Of a stretch of DNA of 60,002 bases, positions 1-8,048 are shown piece by piece. Position numbers and translations under genes: made by a program. The notes under the pieces were generated by a model. The model saw nothing but the letters and a program-made list of their open reading frames with translations. It had not been told where the DNA came from and ran no database searches. The DNA lies in contig NZ_LIQZ01000055.1 in assembly GCF_001418655.1 (NCBI RefSeq), positions 1 through 60,002 of the forward strand. Reading direction: 5' to 3'. Source of the stretch: Streptomyces phaeochromogenes (GTDB taxonomy: Bacteria > Actinomycetota > Actinomycetes > Streptomycetales > Streptomycetaceae). Numbering within the stretch: position 1 is the first letter of the stretch; every line of letters starts with the position of its first letter.

Positions 1-43
1 GATGCCGTAGCGCGCCGAGGCGGCCTCGGCGCGCTACGGCATC
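1..43. repeat. Perfect fold-back palindrome at the window edge
   Basis: Bases 1-20 are the exact reverse complement of bases 24-43 around a three-base centre (cgg). In the frame of the aldolase that follows, the left arm contains an in-frame TAG at 8-10 while the right arm codes normally (residues SARYGIDA). A fold-back at a contig end looks like this; a natural hairpin inside a coding frame would not be expected. I read the left arm as a probable assembly artefact. Confidence 0.75.
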
Positions 44-184
44 GACGCCCGAAGCCTGCTCGTCGAGGTCGGACGGCGGGGCATGGTCGGCGGCCAGGAA
101 GACATGATCACCGACGTGGCGCTCGACCTGCTCACCGCCCGAGAGGCACGAGAGGCACGAGAGGCCTTGGAGTCCAGCTCATGA
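11..184 (+). CDS. 4-hydroxy-2-oxovalerate aldolase, C-terminal end (partial)
   Basis: Only the last 57 or so codons are present. They contain [18 protein letters not shown] followed by the block [15 protein letters not shown], which is the conserved C-terminus of the DmpG/MhpE-type aldolase. That enzyme splits 4-hydroxy-2-oxovalerate into pyruvate and acetaldehyde in meta-cleavage pathways. The reading frame upstream of base 21 is unreliable because of the edge palindrome. The TGA stop overlaps the ATG of the next gene (ATGA at 181-184), so the two are translationally coupled and the aldolase belongs to the same operon. An AREAREARE tail is encoded by a short tandem repeat near 140-160. Confidence 0.8.
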   Translation, partial: RAEAASARYGIDARSLLVEVGRRGMVGGQEDMITDVALDLLTAREAREAREALESSS

Positions 185-1236
185 ATGCCGCCGCGGGCCG
201 CATCGACGTCCACCAGCACATCGTCCCTTCTTTCTACCGGGACCGTCTTGTTGCTTCGGGTATCGCGGAGGCCGGCGGCCGTGCCCTGCCTGACTGGAGT
301 CCTGAAGCGGCCCTGGAGGTGATGGACCTGCTGGGCACCGACACGGCGATCGTGTCCGTGTCCACCCCGGGCACCGCCTTCCTCACCGATCCGCAGGAGG
401 CCGCCGACCTGGCGCGACGGCTCAACGACTTCTCCGCGTCCCTCGCCGCCGAACACCCCTCCCGCTTCGGCTACTTCGCCACCCTGCCCATGCCCGACAC
501 CGCCGCCTCCGCGACCGAGGCCCGCCGGGCCCTGGACGACCTGGGCGCCGACGGAGTCACCCTCCTGGCCAACAACCAGGGCGTCTACCTCGGCGCGGAC
601 GGCCAGGACGGCCAGGACGCACTCTGGCAGACCCTGAACGACCGGGGTGCCGTCGTCTTCGTCCACCCGGCCGAGCTCCCGGCCCCCGCCGTCGAGAACA
701 TCCCCCCGTTCGCCGCCGACTTCCTGCTGGACACGACCCGGGCCGCCTACCTCCTCGTACGCAACGGAGTCGTCCGGCGCCACCCGCGCATCCGGTTCGT
801 CCTCAGCCACGCGGGCGGCTTCGTGCCCTACGCCTCCCATCGCATGGCCACCGCCATCGCGGCCGACACCGGGCGCAGCCCCCTGGACGTGCTGGACGAC
901 TTCCGCGGCTTCTACTACGACACCGCGCTGTCCTCCAGCCCCGCCGCCCTGCCCACGCTGCTCGCCTTCGCCCGTCCCGGACATGTCCTGTTCGGCAGCG
1001 ACTGGCCGTTCGCCCCCGCCATCGCGGGCCAGTACTTCGTCAACGGCCTCGAAAGCGGTGTGGACCCCGCTGTCCTCCGGGCCGTCAACCGAACCAACGC
1101 CGAAGCCCTGTTCCCACGGCTGGCCGGCACCGCCGCACCGGTCGCGGCCCGCCCGGCCCCGATGCGCCTGAGGCAGTCGGCTCAACGGGCCGTCGCCCGC
1201 TTCCTCTTCAAACTCGTCCAGCCCGGCACCGGTTGA
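181..1236 (+). CDS. Amidohydrolase family 2 (ACMSD-like) protein
   Basis: This 351-residue protein shows the metal-binding pattern of the ACMSD / gamma-resorcylate decarboxylase group: DVHQH at residues 9-13, a buried His in FVHPAELP, a third in LSHAGGF, and the Asp of FGSDWPFAP near the C-terminus. Members decarboxylate or hydrolyse aromatic or semialdehyde carboxylates with one Zn ion. The ATG at 181 overlaps the aldolase stop by four bases, so this gene is probably a step of the same meta-cleavage operon, acting before the 2-hydroxymuconate-type intermediates. The exact substrate cannot be read from the sequence. It is cytoplasmic, with no signal peptide. It is the last gene of the operon. 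Confidence 0.8.
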   Translation: MNAAAGRIDVHQHIVPSFYRDRLVASGIAEAGGRALPDWSPEAALEVMDLLGTDTAIVSVSTPGTAFLTDPQEAADLARRLNDFSASLAAEHPSRFGYFATLPMPDTAASATEARRALDDLGADGVTLLANNQGVYLGADGQDGQDALWQTLNDRGAVVFVHPAELPAPAVENIPPFAADFLLDTTRAAYLLVRNGVVRRHPRIRFVLSHAGGFVPYASHRMATAIAADTGRSPLDVLDDFRGFYYDTALSSSPAALPTLLAFARPGHVLFGSDWPFAPAIAGQYFVNGLESGVDPAVLRAVNRTNAEALFPRLAGTAAPVAARPAPMRLRQSAQRAVARFLFKLVQPGTG

Positions 1237-1315
1237 GACACGCGTCCCCATTGAGCAGCACGATGTTGCCCGATACGGGAGTTGGCCGGATGCGTTCTGC
1301 GCGAAGCGTTGACTA

Positions 1316-1327
1316 GAAAGCGCTTGC
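1316..1327. promoter_or_regulatory. LacI-family-like operator (GAAAGCGCTTGC)
   Basis: The core AAGCGCTT is a perfect 8-bp palindrome, typical of LacI-family operators. Related sites lie at 58669-58680 and 58777-58788 in the GH1/GH9 divergent region of this window. It lies about 210 bases upstream of the PL1 pectate lyase start, so control of that gene is likely but inferred. Confidence 0.45.
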
Positions 1328-1362
1328 CCCTTACGTTTCCCGTTCAGCAGCGTGACCCGCCG

Positions 1363-1388
1363 CTGGCATCTCGTATATGAGATGCCAG
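1363..1388. promoter_or_regulatory. 26-bp palindromic operator
   Basis: Arms ctggcatctc and gagatgccag are perfect inverted repeats around gtatat. The layout resembles operators of GntR/FCD-type regulators. No GntR gene is in the window. It sits between the amidohydrolase operon and the pectate lyases and reads toward the latter. Confidence 0.5.
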
Positions 1389-1482
1389 ATGCCGGAGGCG
1401 TTATGGCCTGGGGACGTGCACTCTCCAGGACGTCGCCGCGAGCCCCGTGCGGGGGCGCTGCGTCCGCAAGGCGATCCAAATA

Positions 1483-1497
1483 GTGAACATCGTTCAC
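1483..1497. promoter_or_regulatory. Palindrome GTGAACATCGTTCAC upstream of PL1
   Basis: Six-base arms flank ATC, giving the core GAACATCGTTC. It is 40 bases upstream of the PL1 start codon, within promoter range. A site with the same core (GAACATGGTTC) is found at 51710-51728 upstream of the PL9 lyase, which suggests one pectin regulator for both. Confidence 0.5.
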
Positions 1498-1536
1498 ATA
1501 TCTGAAAAATGGACGCTCTCGAAGGGACGCACCCGC

Positions 1537-2529
1537 ATGCGTACTCTCCCCCCACCGCTCCCCCCACGCTCCCGTCCGAGGAGACTCGTCGTCTCCACGG
1601 TCGCGGCAGCCGCTCTCGCCGTCACCACCGCCGTCGCTCTGCCGCAGTCCGCGGGTGCCGCCGAAACCTCCCCCATCGGCTTCGGCGCCGGCACCACGGG
1701 CGGCGGCGGTGCGAGTGCCGTCACCGTCTCCACGCTCGCCGCGTTCAAGACGGCCGTCACCGGCAACACCGCCAAGGTCGTCCGGGTCAGCGGGCTGATC
1801 CCGCTCACCGGTCAGGTCGACGTCGGGTCCAACACCACGGTTCTGGGCGTCGGTTCGTCGTCCGGCTTCACCGGCGGCGGGCTGCGGCTGAAGGAAGTGA
1901 CGAACGTCGTCATCCGCAACCTCAACATCAGCAAGCCGGTCGCGCCCTCCGACGGCGTCACCGTGCAGAAGTCCACGAAGGTCTGGATCGACCACAACTC
2001 CTTCTCGGCGGACCGCGACCACGACAAGGACTACTACGACGGTCTGCTCGACATCAATCACGGCTCCGACGGCGTCACCGTGTCCTGGAACACCTTCAAG
2101 GACCACTTCAAGGGCTCGCTCGCCGGTCACAGCGACAACAATGCGAGCGAGGACACCGGGCACCTGAAGATCACGTACCACCACAACCACTTCAGCAACG
2201 TCTACTCGCGCATCCCCAGCCTGCGCTTCGGCACCGGGCACTTCTACGACAACTACGTCGAGGGTGCCGACACCGCCGTGCACTCGCGCATGGGCGCCCA
2301 GATGCTCGTCGAGAACAACGTCTTCCGTACGACGAAGATCGCGGTCACGACGAACCGCAGCAGCGACGTGGACGGCTACGCCAACCTGCGCGGCAACGAC
2401 CTGGGCGGAGCCGCCACCGAGGTCTCGCAGGTCGGCACCTTCACCTCCGCTCCGTACAGCTACAGCGCCGAGCCCGCCTCCTCCGTCGTCGCCTCGGTGA
2501 CGAGCGGTGCGGGCGCCGGAAAGCTCTGA
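1537..2529 (+). CDS. Secreted pectate lyase, polysaccharide lyase family 1
   Basis: The 330-residue protein starts with a Sec signal peptide: a basic proline-rich head, RRLVVSTVAAAALAV, then cleavage near SAGAAET. The mature part is a right-handed beta-helix of the PL1 family, which cleaves de-esterified homogalacturonan by beta-elimination outside the cell. Visible family motifs are VWIDHN, the YHHNHF block and RIPSLRFG with the catalytic-type Arg. The ATG at 1537 is chosen because GAAGGGA lies about nine bases upstream and it places the signal peptide at the N-terminus; an open frame further upstream is GC-driven. Three palindromes lie in the 220 bases before it. The PL3 gene follows after 47 bases, probably in the same transcript. 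Confidence 0.92.
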   Translation: MRTLPPPLPPRSRPRRLVVSTVAAAALAVTTAVALPQSAGAAETSPIGFGAGTTGGGGASAVTVSTLAAFKTAVTGNTAKVVRVSGLIPLTGQVDVGSNTTVLGVGSSSGFTGGGLRLKEVTNVVIRNLNISKPVAPSDGVTVQKSTKVWIDHNSFSADRDHDKDYYDGLLDINHGSDGVTVSWNTFKDHFKGSLAGHSDNNASEDTGHLKITYHHNHFSNVYSRIPSLRFGTGHFYDNYVEGADTAVHSRMGAQMLVENNVFRTTKIAVTTNRSSDVDGYANLRGNDLGGAATEVSQVGTFTSAPYSYSAEPASSVVASVTSGAGAGKL

Positions 2530-2576
2530 CCGACCCCCACAAGCCGACCCCCACAACCGGAAGAAGGCACAGGGAC

Positions 2577-3359
2577 ATGACTTCTCCAGCAATCCCGCGC
2601 GCCCGTCGACGCGCGCTGACCGGCACCCTGACCGCACTCGGCCTCTCGTCTGTCATGATCACGACAGTCGGAGCGCCGCCGGCGAGTGCCGCCACCTGGC
2701 CGACACCGTCCAGCAGCCAGGGCGTGAGTTCGACCATCTCCGTCTCGGGTGTCAGGGACGGCGGCATGGTGCGGTACTACGGCAGCGGCGACCTGGCCGG
2801 TGACGGACAGGAAGAGGGGCAGGACCCGATCTTCAAGCTCGCCGCCGGCGCCACCCTCAGGAACGTCATCATCGGCGCGCCCGGCGCCGACGGCATCCAC
2901 TGCGAGGGCAACTGCACCCTGCAGAACGTCTGGTGGGAGGACGTCGGCGAGGACGCCGCCACCTTCCGCGGCGGCTCGACGTACACCGTGACCGGCGGCG
3001 GCGCCAAGAAGGCGGCCGACAAGGTCTTCCAGCACAACGGGCCCGGCACCCTGAACATCTCCAACTTCGCCGTCAGCGAGTTCAAGACGCTGTACCGGTC
3101 CTGCGGCGACTGCTCCACCCAGTACACACGCAAGGTGAACCTCAGCAACATCGAGGTGACCGGCACGGGATCCACCGCGCGGCTCGTCGGCATCAACGTC
3201 AACCGCAACGACGTGGCGACGCTTCGGGGCATCACGATCCTGAACGACTCCAGCCGGAAGGTCATCCCCTGCCAGAAGTACAACAACAACACCGCGGTGG
3301 GTACGGGCCCCGACAGCACCAACTGCCTGTACGCCGCTTCGGACATCACCTACAGGTGA
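2577..3359 (+). CDS. Secreted pectate lyase, polysaccharide lyase family 3
   Basis: The 260-residue protein has an Arg-rich n-region, a hydrophobic core and a cleavage region near PASAATWP. The mature protein matches PL3: the segment DGIHCEGNCTLQNVWWEDVGE, split here as DGIHCEGNC then VWWEDVGEDA, is the family's calcium/catalytic signature, and later Cys residues (SCGDCST, IPCQKY, TNCLY) are typical disulfide positions. It degrades polygalacturonate, complementing the PL1 enzyme just upstream. AAGAAGG at 2561-2567 is a good ribosome binding site for ATG 2577. The gene ends before a strong bidirectional hairpin. Confidence 0.92.
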   Translation: MTSPAIPRARRRALTGTLTALGLSSVMITTVGAPPASAATWPTPSSSQGVSSTISVSGVRDGGMVRYYGSGDLAGDGQEEGQDPIFKLAAGATLRNVIIGAPGADGIHCEGNCTLQNVWWEDVGEDAATFRGGSTYTVTGGGAKKAADKVFQHNGPGTLNISNFAVSEFKTLYRSCGDCSTQYTRKVNLSNIEVTGTGSTARLVGINVNRNDVATLRGITILNDSSRKVIPCQKYNNNTAVGTGPDSTNCLYAASDITYR

Positions 3360-3377
3360 GCCGACACGGGTGAGCCA

Positions 3378-3438
3378 GGGCCCGGCGGTCGGACGAACTT
3401 CCCTTTCTCCCATGGAGGTTCGCTCGGCCGCCGGGCCC
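3378..3438. terminator. Bidirectional hairpin between convergent genes
   Basis: Arms gggcccggcgg and ccgccgggccc are exact inverted repeats, with partial pairing continuing inward. It lies between the PL3 gene (+) and the FAD oxidoreductase (-), which converge here. Confidence 0.6.
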
Positions 3439-3445
3439 AATGCCG

Positions 3446-5209
3446 TCAACCGACGTCGAAGAGATTCGGCAGTCGCAGGAAGTGGCGGGTCCGGTCGTGG
3501 CGTTTGAGGGCCTCGAACTCCGGGGCCCGGTACAGCGGGGTGACAGTGCATCGTTCGGCGGCCGAACCGACCCTGTCCAGAAGGGCGTTGACGGCCTGCC
3601 GGGCCGAGGTGTTGGCGCCTTCCATGGTGGCCAGATCGATGGGCACGGCCACGTAGTCGCCGGACAGGAAGAGGTTGGGGATCTTCGTGGCCGACTGTGG
3701 GCGGTGGTGGAAGGTCCCCGTCGGATGGATGAGCAACTGCTCCTCGTTGACCGGGTTCGGGGTGCCGAGTCCGTCCACGGCCGGGTCGAGGAACCAGGAG
3801 TGCAGCACGGAGTCCTTGAGGACCGTACGGCCGGTGTCGTTGAGGGCCGCCTTCAACTGCGCCCACACCTCGCGGGCGACTTCGGTGCGGGTGCACTGCT
3901 TGGCGGTCTTGCCGTACAGGATGCCCGGCCGGTCCCACTCGGAGACGTCCACGGACAGGCAGTCCGCGACCGTGCCGTCGCCGAAGTCCCTGGGAAAGTC
4001 GTGGCCCGGCCAGTGCTGGGCCTGGGCTATCGCGGTCAGCGACCAGGGGGAGTCGATGAGGTCGAGGTGGCCGTGCAGGATCGGCGTACGTTCCGTCAGA
4101 TAGAACTGGATGCCGGTCATCCAGTCCGTCTCCAGCCGGTCGCACTCGGCGAGTTGGGGGTCGGCGGCGCGTACGGCGGAGTTCCAGGTGCGGCGCGCGT
4201 GCTCGACCGGCATGGCCGAGATGTAGTGGTCGGCGGTGACGGTCCGGCGGGCTCCGCCCGGGTCCTCCATGACGGCCCCGGCGATCCGCCCCGAGGCCAG
4301 GGTCAGGTCGCGTACGGTCCAGCCGAGCTGGAACTCCACCCCGAGTGACTTCAGGTACGTCACCCAGGGGTCGATCCACGCCTCGTTGGTGGGCGCGTTG
4401 AGGATCCGGTCCAGTGGTCCGTCCGCACCCCGCCCGAGGATGTTGAAGGCGAAGGCCTCCAGCAGGGTGGCGACCGTACGGGTACTGGCCTCCTCCGCCT
4501 TGGTGGCCACGATGTTGCGGGTGATGCCGATGGCGAGGATCCGCTGGTAGTCGTACGACATCCGGCCGGCCCGGACGAACTCCCACCACGGCATCTGCTC
4601 CCAGACCTCGTCGCGGCGTTCGTCGCAGCTGGTGAGGAAGACGAGGAAGCGGTTGGCGAAGTAGAGGGCCTCGTGGAGGGGGAGGTTGAAGGCGGTGTCC
4701 AGGACCGCGGTGAGGGCGCGGCGGATCTCGTCGGGGGTGAGTTCGGCCGGGGTGTTGTCGGGCCAGGGGAGAGGGATCCGGATGTCCTCACGGCCTCCCG
4801 ACCGGGCGAACAGCATCTCCTTGGGGGCGACGAGGTTGTCGTGGACGCCGTTGGGGTTGCCGGGGAAGGGGATGCGCCGCATGGTGTCGGGCAGGTTGTG
4901 GTAAATGCCGGGGATGAAGCGGAAGCCGTGCTCCCCGGGCAGGGGTCCGCGACCACCCGTGGCGCTGTCCGGTACATCCATGCTGCGGGCCTTGCCGCCC
5001 AGCGCCTTGCGCTCGTAGACCGTCACCCGGAAGCCACGTTCGGCGAGTTCGTGTGCCGCCGTGAGGCCTGCGACGCCCCCGCCCAGTACGGCCACGGTCT
5101 GCGGGGCGGCGCTGCTCTGGGCCGCCGCCCGCTGGGAGGTCGCCAGAGCGACTCCGCCGCCGGCAGCCGCGGCTGAACCCAGGAACCCTCTGCGCGTGGT
5201 ACCGCCCAC
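3446..5209 (-). CDS. Tat-exported FAD oxidoreductase (amine oxidase / hydroxysqualene dehydroxylase-like)
   Basis: The 587-residue protein begins with TTRRGFLGSAAAAGG, a twin-arginine signal. The Rossmann FAD motif VAVLGGGVAGLTAAHELAERG follows (here VLGGGVAGLTAAHELA), then YERKALGGKARS. The C-terminal FAD segment is NLFLSGDYVAVPIDLATMEG. This is the desaturase/amine-oxidase fold that also includes hydroxysqualene dehydroxylase and phytoene desaturases. A Tat signal means it is folded with FAD before export, so a cell-envelope or extracellular substrate is likely but unknown. The GTG start at 5209 is preceded by GGGGGAG. It stands alone, convergent with the pectate lyases and divergent from cynS. 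Confidence 0.75.
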   Translation of the reverse strand: MGGTTRRGFLGSAAAAGGGVALATSQRAAAQSSAAPQTVAVLGGGVAGLTAAHELAERGFRVTVYERKALGGKARSMDVPDSATGGRGPLPGEHGFRFIPGIYHNLPDTMRRIPFPGNPNGVHDNLVAPKEMLFARSGGREDIRIPLPWPDNTPAELTPDEIRRALTAVLDTAFNLPLHEALYFANRFLVFLTSCDERRDEVWEQMPWWEFVRAGRMSYDYQRILAIGITRNIVATKAEEASTRTVATLLEAFAFNILGRGADGPLDRILNAPTNEAWIDPWVTYLKSLGVEFQLGWTVRDLTLASGRIAGAVMEDPGGARRTVTADHYISAMPVEHARRTWNSAVRAADPQLAECDRLETDWMTGIQFYLTERTPILHGHLDLIDSPWSLTAIAQAQHWPGHDFPRDFGDGTVADCLSVDVSEWDRPGILYGKTAKQCTRTEVAREVWAQLKAALNDTGRTVLKDSVLHSWFLDPAVDGLGTPNPVNEEQLLIHPTGTFHHRPQSATKIPNLFLSGDYVAVPIDLATMEGANTSARQAVNALLDRVGSAAERCTVTPLYRAPEFEALKRHDRTRHFLRLPNLFDVG

Positions 5210-5509
5210 TGCTCCCCCTTACCGTCGGTAACCATTGGCGCACGAGGATATGAGTGCCGCACGGATCTCGGAAGGTGACCGACGAAGCCCGAGTCACTTT
5301 GGCTTGATGCCGCATCGCCTCGGCGGCACCGATGGTGTGCGGCGAAGCCATTCCCGGTCCAGCTGCGGCCGGCCGCCTACCGAAAGGCGCGGGCGGCAGG
5401 TCCGGGTCCGTACGAGCGACGGTCCTGTGATGGCTGACCGGTCGTGGCGATGGGCATTGGTCTCTGGTGTGACGCGCCGCAAAGGCCACTGCCGTCAAGG
5501 GAGATGCAC
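5210..5509. other. Divergent intergenic region, FAD oxidoreductase / cynS
   Basis: About 300 bases without a credible gene hold the promoters of the two divergent genes. I see no clear palindrome, repeat or RNA structure in it. Confidence 0.4.
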
Positions 5510-5956
5510 ATGCTCAGCAAGCAGGAAGCCGCCGAAGCCGTACGTCAGGCCAAGGTGAAGACCGGGGTCACGTGGGCCCAACTGGCCGAAGCGGTCGGCA
5601 GGCCGCCGGCCTGGACCACGGCCGCCCTCCTCGGTCAGCACCCCATGGACAAGGACGAAGCGGCCACGGCGGCGGCGCTGCTCGAACTCGGCGACGATGC
5701 CGCCCTTGCCTTCCAACTCCAGCCGACCCGCGGAGCCCTGGACGCCGCCGTGCCCGTGGACCCCACGATCTACCGGCTGTACGAGGTCGTTCAGGTCTAC
5801 GGGCCGACCATCAAGGAGCTGATCCATGAGCAGTTCGGCGACGGCATCATGAGTGCGATCAACTTCCGGCTCGACATCCAGCGCGTTCCCGACCCTGCGG
5901 GCGACCGGGTCGTCATCACCCTCGACGGGAAGTACTTGCCGTACCAGTGGGAGTGA
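5510..5956 (+). CDS. cynS: Cyanate hydratase (cyanase)
   Basis: The 148-residue protein decomposes cyanate with bicarbonate to ammonia and CO2. The N-terminal helical domain (LSKQEAAEAV to about residue 80) is the degenerate HTH-like part. The catalytic C-terminal part carries the family residues Arg and Glu in YRLYEVVQVYG and Ser in GDGIMSAINF. The length is close to the usual 150-156. ATG 5510 is preferred over ATG 5504 because AAGGGAG lies six bases before it and directly abuts the earlier codon. It is monocistronic, with no cynR or cynT nearby, so the role is probably detoxification or nitrogen salvage. Confidence 0.93.
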   Translation: MLSKQEAAEAVRQAKVKTGVTWAQLAEAVGRPPAWTTAALLGQHPMDKDEAATAAALLELGDDAALAFQLQPTRGALDAAVPVDPTIYRLYEVVQVYGPTIKELIHEQFGDGIMSAINFRLDIQRVPDPAGDRVVITLDGKYLPYQWE

Positions 5957-6006
5957 GGCCCAAGCCCAGCCACTCGTGATCCGGCCGAAGGTGCGAGGAT
6001 GCGCTC

Positions 6007-6372
6007 GTGGTGACAGATGCCGAGTGGACCCGGATTCGCGGGGGGCTGCGGTTCGGGCAGGTTTTCGAGGGCACCGTCGTGAAGGTTCCGCGGCCCGGTG
6101 CGATCGGGATCTTCGTGGACATCGGCCTGAGCGTCGGGGGCTTCGTCGACGTCCTCATGCTTCCGGAACAGACCGAGGACTGGCCGACGGAAGGCACGGT
6201 TGCCGATTTCGAGATCTGGTGGGCCGACAGCCGCCGGCAGATCCGGCTGAAGCCGTCCGACTCCCACTATCTGCGGAACGACTTCACCGGCTTTGTGGAA
6301 CGCTTCCGTCCCAACTGGCCGTTCGAGGTCGGCCAGCCCGTTCGTGACCCCGACCCTCCGCCCCCTCGATGA
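6007..6372 (+). CDS. Small S1/OB-fold-like RNA-binding protein
   Basis: The 121-residue protein contains an S1-type beta-barrel pattern, GQVFEGTVVKVPRPGAIGIF followed by VDIGLSVGGFVDVLMLP. The C-terminal half (PTEGTVADFEIWWADSRRQ) is not one I recognise. The GTG start at 6007 has GCGAGGA about seven bases upstream. It follows cynS by 50 bases but is probably only a neighbour. Its function is unknown; nucleic-acid binding is inferred from the fold only. Confidence 0.65.
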   Translation: MVTDAEWTRIRGGLRFGQVFEGTVVKVPRPGAIGIFVDIGLSVGGFVDVLMLPEQTEDWPTEGTVADFEIWWADSRRQIRLKPSDSHYLRNDFTGFVERFRPNWPFEVGQPVRDPDPPPPR

Positions 6373-6446
6373 GGCGCTGGAGGCTGGAGGCAGGCGGGTG
6401 GCCACAGGCCACGTAGGCCGGCAGGGTCGGCCACATCGTTCTACTG

Positions 6447-7460
6447 CTACTGCAGTGCGTGGACCGCGGCTGAGAACACCGGGGGCATCCGGGACGCTGC
6501 GGGGACGATGAGGCGGGCGGTGCCGGGTCGGCGGCCGGCGGCCAGCAGGGCGCCGGTCAGCAGTCGGTGGCGGCGGGTCAGCCGGGTCCAGGCGCGCTCG
6601 TACGCGTCCGGTCGCCCGGCGGCCAGACAGCGGACGGCGGCCCCGGCCGTCGCCAGCGCGAGCGCGATGCCCTCGCCGGTGAGGGCGTCCAGATAGCCCG
6701 CGGCGTCGCCGACAAGCAGGACCCGGCCGGCGGTTCTGCGCCGCACCCGCTGCCGCAGTGGTCCGGCGCCGCGTACCTCCGTCGCGGCCGTTCCGCGCAG
6801 CGACGCGGTGAGAGCGGGGAAGGCGGCCAGGTGCTCGTCGTACCCGCGACGGCTGCGGCTGAGGATCGCGACGCCCACCAGGTCGTCGCCGACCGGCGTC
6901 ACATAGGCCTCGCCGTGCCGGGACCAGTGGACCTCCACGAAGTCCGTCCACGGCTCGACGCGGTAGTGCCGGCGCAGTCCATAACGGCCGTGGGGGCGGT
7001 TCGGCAGTTCCAGCCCCAAGGCCCGGCGCACCGGGGAGTGCAGGCCGTCTGCGGCGATCAGCCAACGGGCCGTGGTCCCGGCGGCGGTGACCGTGTCCGC
7101 GCTCTGGTGTACGGCGCCGACCTTGCCCGGCAGCATGCGCACGCCGAGGTCGAGCGCGCGCTGGTGCAGTGCGGAGTGCAGCGTCGTACGGCGGATTCCG
7201 AGCCCGCTGCGACCGCGGAAGGACGCCTCGGCGAAGGCGGTGCCGTCCACGTAGCGGATGCCGCGCAGTTCGCGGCCACTGACGTCGACGCCCAGTGCTC
7301 GCAGCGCGGCGACTCCGCCGGGCATGACGCCTTCTCCGCAGGCCTTGTCCACGGGCGAGTTCCGGGGTTCGACGACGACGGCCTCCAGGCCGGCGAGCGC
7401 GGCGTGGATGGCGGCGGCCAGACCGGCCGGCCCGCCGCCGGCCACCAGTACGTCGATCAC
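6447..7460 (-). CDS. FAD-dependent monooxygenase/reductase (SrsC / geranylgeranyl-reductase-like)
   Basis: The 337-residue flavoprotein begins with DVLVAGGGPAGLAAAIHAA, continues with the DKACGEGVMPGG signature shared by geranylgeranyl-reductase-type enzymes, and has the second FAD motif VLLVGDAAGYLDALTGEGI. Its GTG start overlaps the stop of the methyltransferase frame (GTGA at 7457-7460), so the two are coupled. As third gene of the type III PKS operon it probably hydroxylates or oxidises the polyketide ring, as SrsC does in the Streptomyces griseus phenolic-lipid pathway. A reductase role on an isoprenyl chain is the alternative, given the UbiA gene beside the cluster. Confidence 0.75.
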   Translation of the reverse strand: MIDVLVAGGGPAGLAAAIHAALAGLEAVVVEPRNSPVDKACGEGVMPGGVAALRALGVDVSGRELRGIRYVDGTAFAEASFRGRSGLGIRRTTLHSALHQRALDLGVRMLPGKVGAVHQSADTVTAAGTTARWLIAADGLHSPVRRALGLELPNRPHGRYGLRRHYRVEPWTDFVEVHWSRHGEAYVTPVGDDLVGVAILSRSRRGYDEHLAAFPALTASLRGTAATEVRGAGPLRQRVRRRTAGRVLLVGDAAGYLDALTGEGIALALATAGAAVRCLAAGRPDAYERAWTRLTRRHRLLTGALLAAGRRPGTARLIVPAASRMPPVFSAAVHALQ

Positions 7461-7994
7461 GCCGGAGCGGGCGTGGTCGAGGTGGTCGCGGCGGTCAGCG
7501 CCCGGTTCTCGCAGCGGATGCGTACGGTGAGCAGTGCGGCGTTGAGCACCGTGAACGCGGTCGCGGTGACCCAGGCGGTGTGGATCAGGGGCAGCGCCAC
7601 CCCCTCGGCGACGACGGCCACGTAGTTCGGGTGCCGCAGCCACCGCCAGCGGTAGGGTCCGCCGGTCACCAGCGGCAGCCCGGGTACGACGATCACCCGG
7701 GTGTTCCAGCGGGGTCCCAAGGTGTGGATGCACCACCACCGCAGCGCCTGGGAGGCCGCCAGCACGGCCAGCATCGGCCAGGCCAGCAGGCACGAAGGGC
7801 CGGTCGGCCAGCCACACCTCGGCCGGACAGGCGATCAGCAGGCCGGTGTGGAGCGCGACCATCGCCGGGTAGTGGCCCTGCCCGGCCACGGTCGCGCCGC
7901 GGGCGGTGCTCCACCGCTCGTTGCGGCGGGCGACGACGAGTTCGGCGACGCGTTCACCGGCGACGGCCGCCACCAGCAGTCCGTACCAGATCAT
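7457..7994 (-). pseudogene. Isoprenylcysteine-carboxyl-methyltransferase-like protein (SrsB-like), frameshifted
   Basis: The N-terminal part (MIWYGLLVAAVAGERVAELV to WLADRPFVP, from 7994) and the C-terminal part (LAWPMLAVLAASQALRWW to the stop at 7457, with the ICMT motif RHPNYVAVVAEG) lie in different frames. They join near 7785-7792. The span of 538 bases is not a multiple of three. Together they make one integral-membrane ICMT-family protein of about 180 residues, the normal size. In srsABC-type operons this protein O-methylates alkylresorcinols. It has a GGAGG site 5' of its ATG. It is either a true recent pseudogene or a sequencing error; the flanking operon is intact, which favours a very recent or artefactual change. 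Confidence 0.7.
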
Positions 7995-8048
7995 GTGTCC
8001 ACTGTCCTCCGTGTCCTCTGCGTCCTTCGTGTCCTTTGACGGGGTGAA

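Noticed and set aside
1403..1483. A 26-codon leader frame with a GGAGG site before PL1
   Set aside because: No conserved features are visible and it lies between two operators; it may be chance. Ribosome profiling could revive it.
34..2637. An 867-codon leftward open frame over the amidohydrolase and PL1 genes
   Set aside because: It is antisense to two well-supported genes and rich in Gly/Arg/Val; a third-position GC artefact.
3440..4348. Rightward open frame antisense to the FAD oxidoreductase
   Set aside because: The opposite strand encodes a clear Tat-exported flavoprotein, and this frame has no start site or domain.
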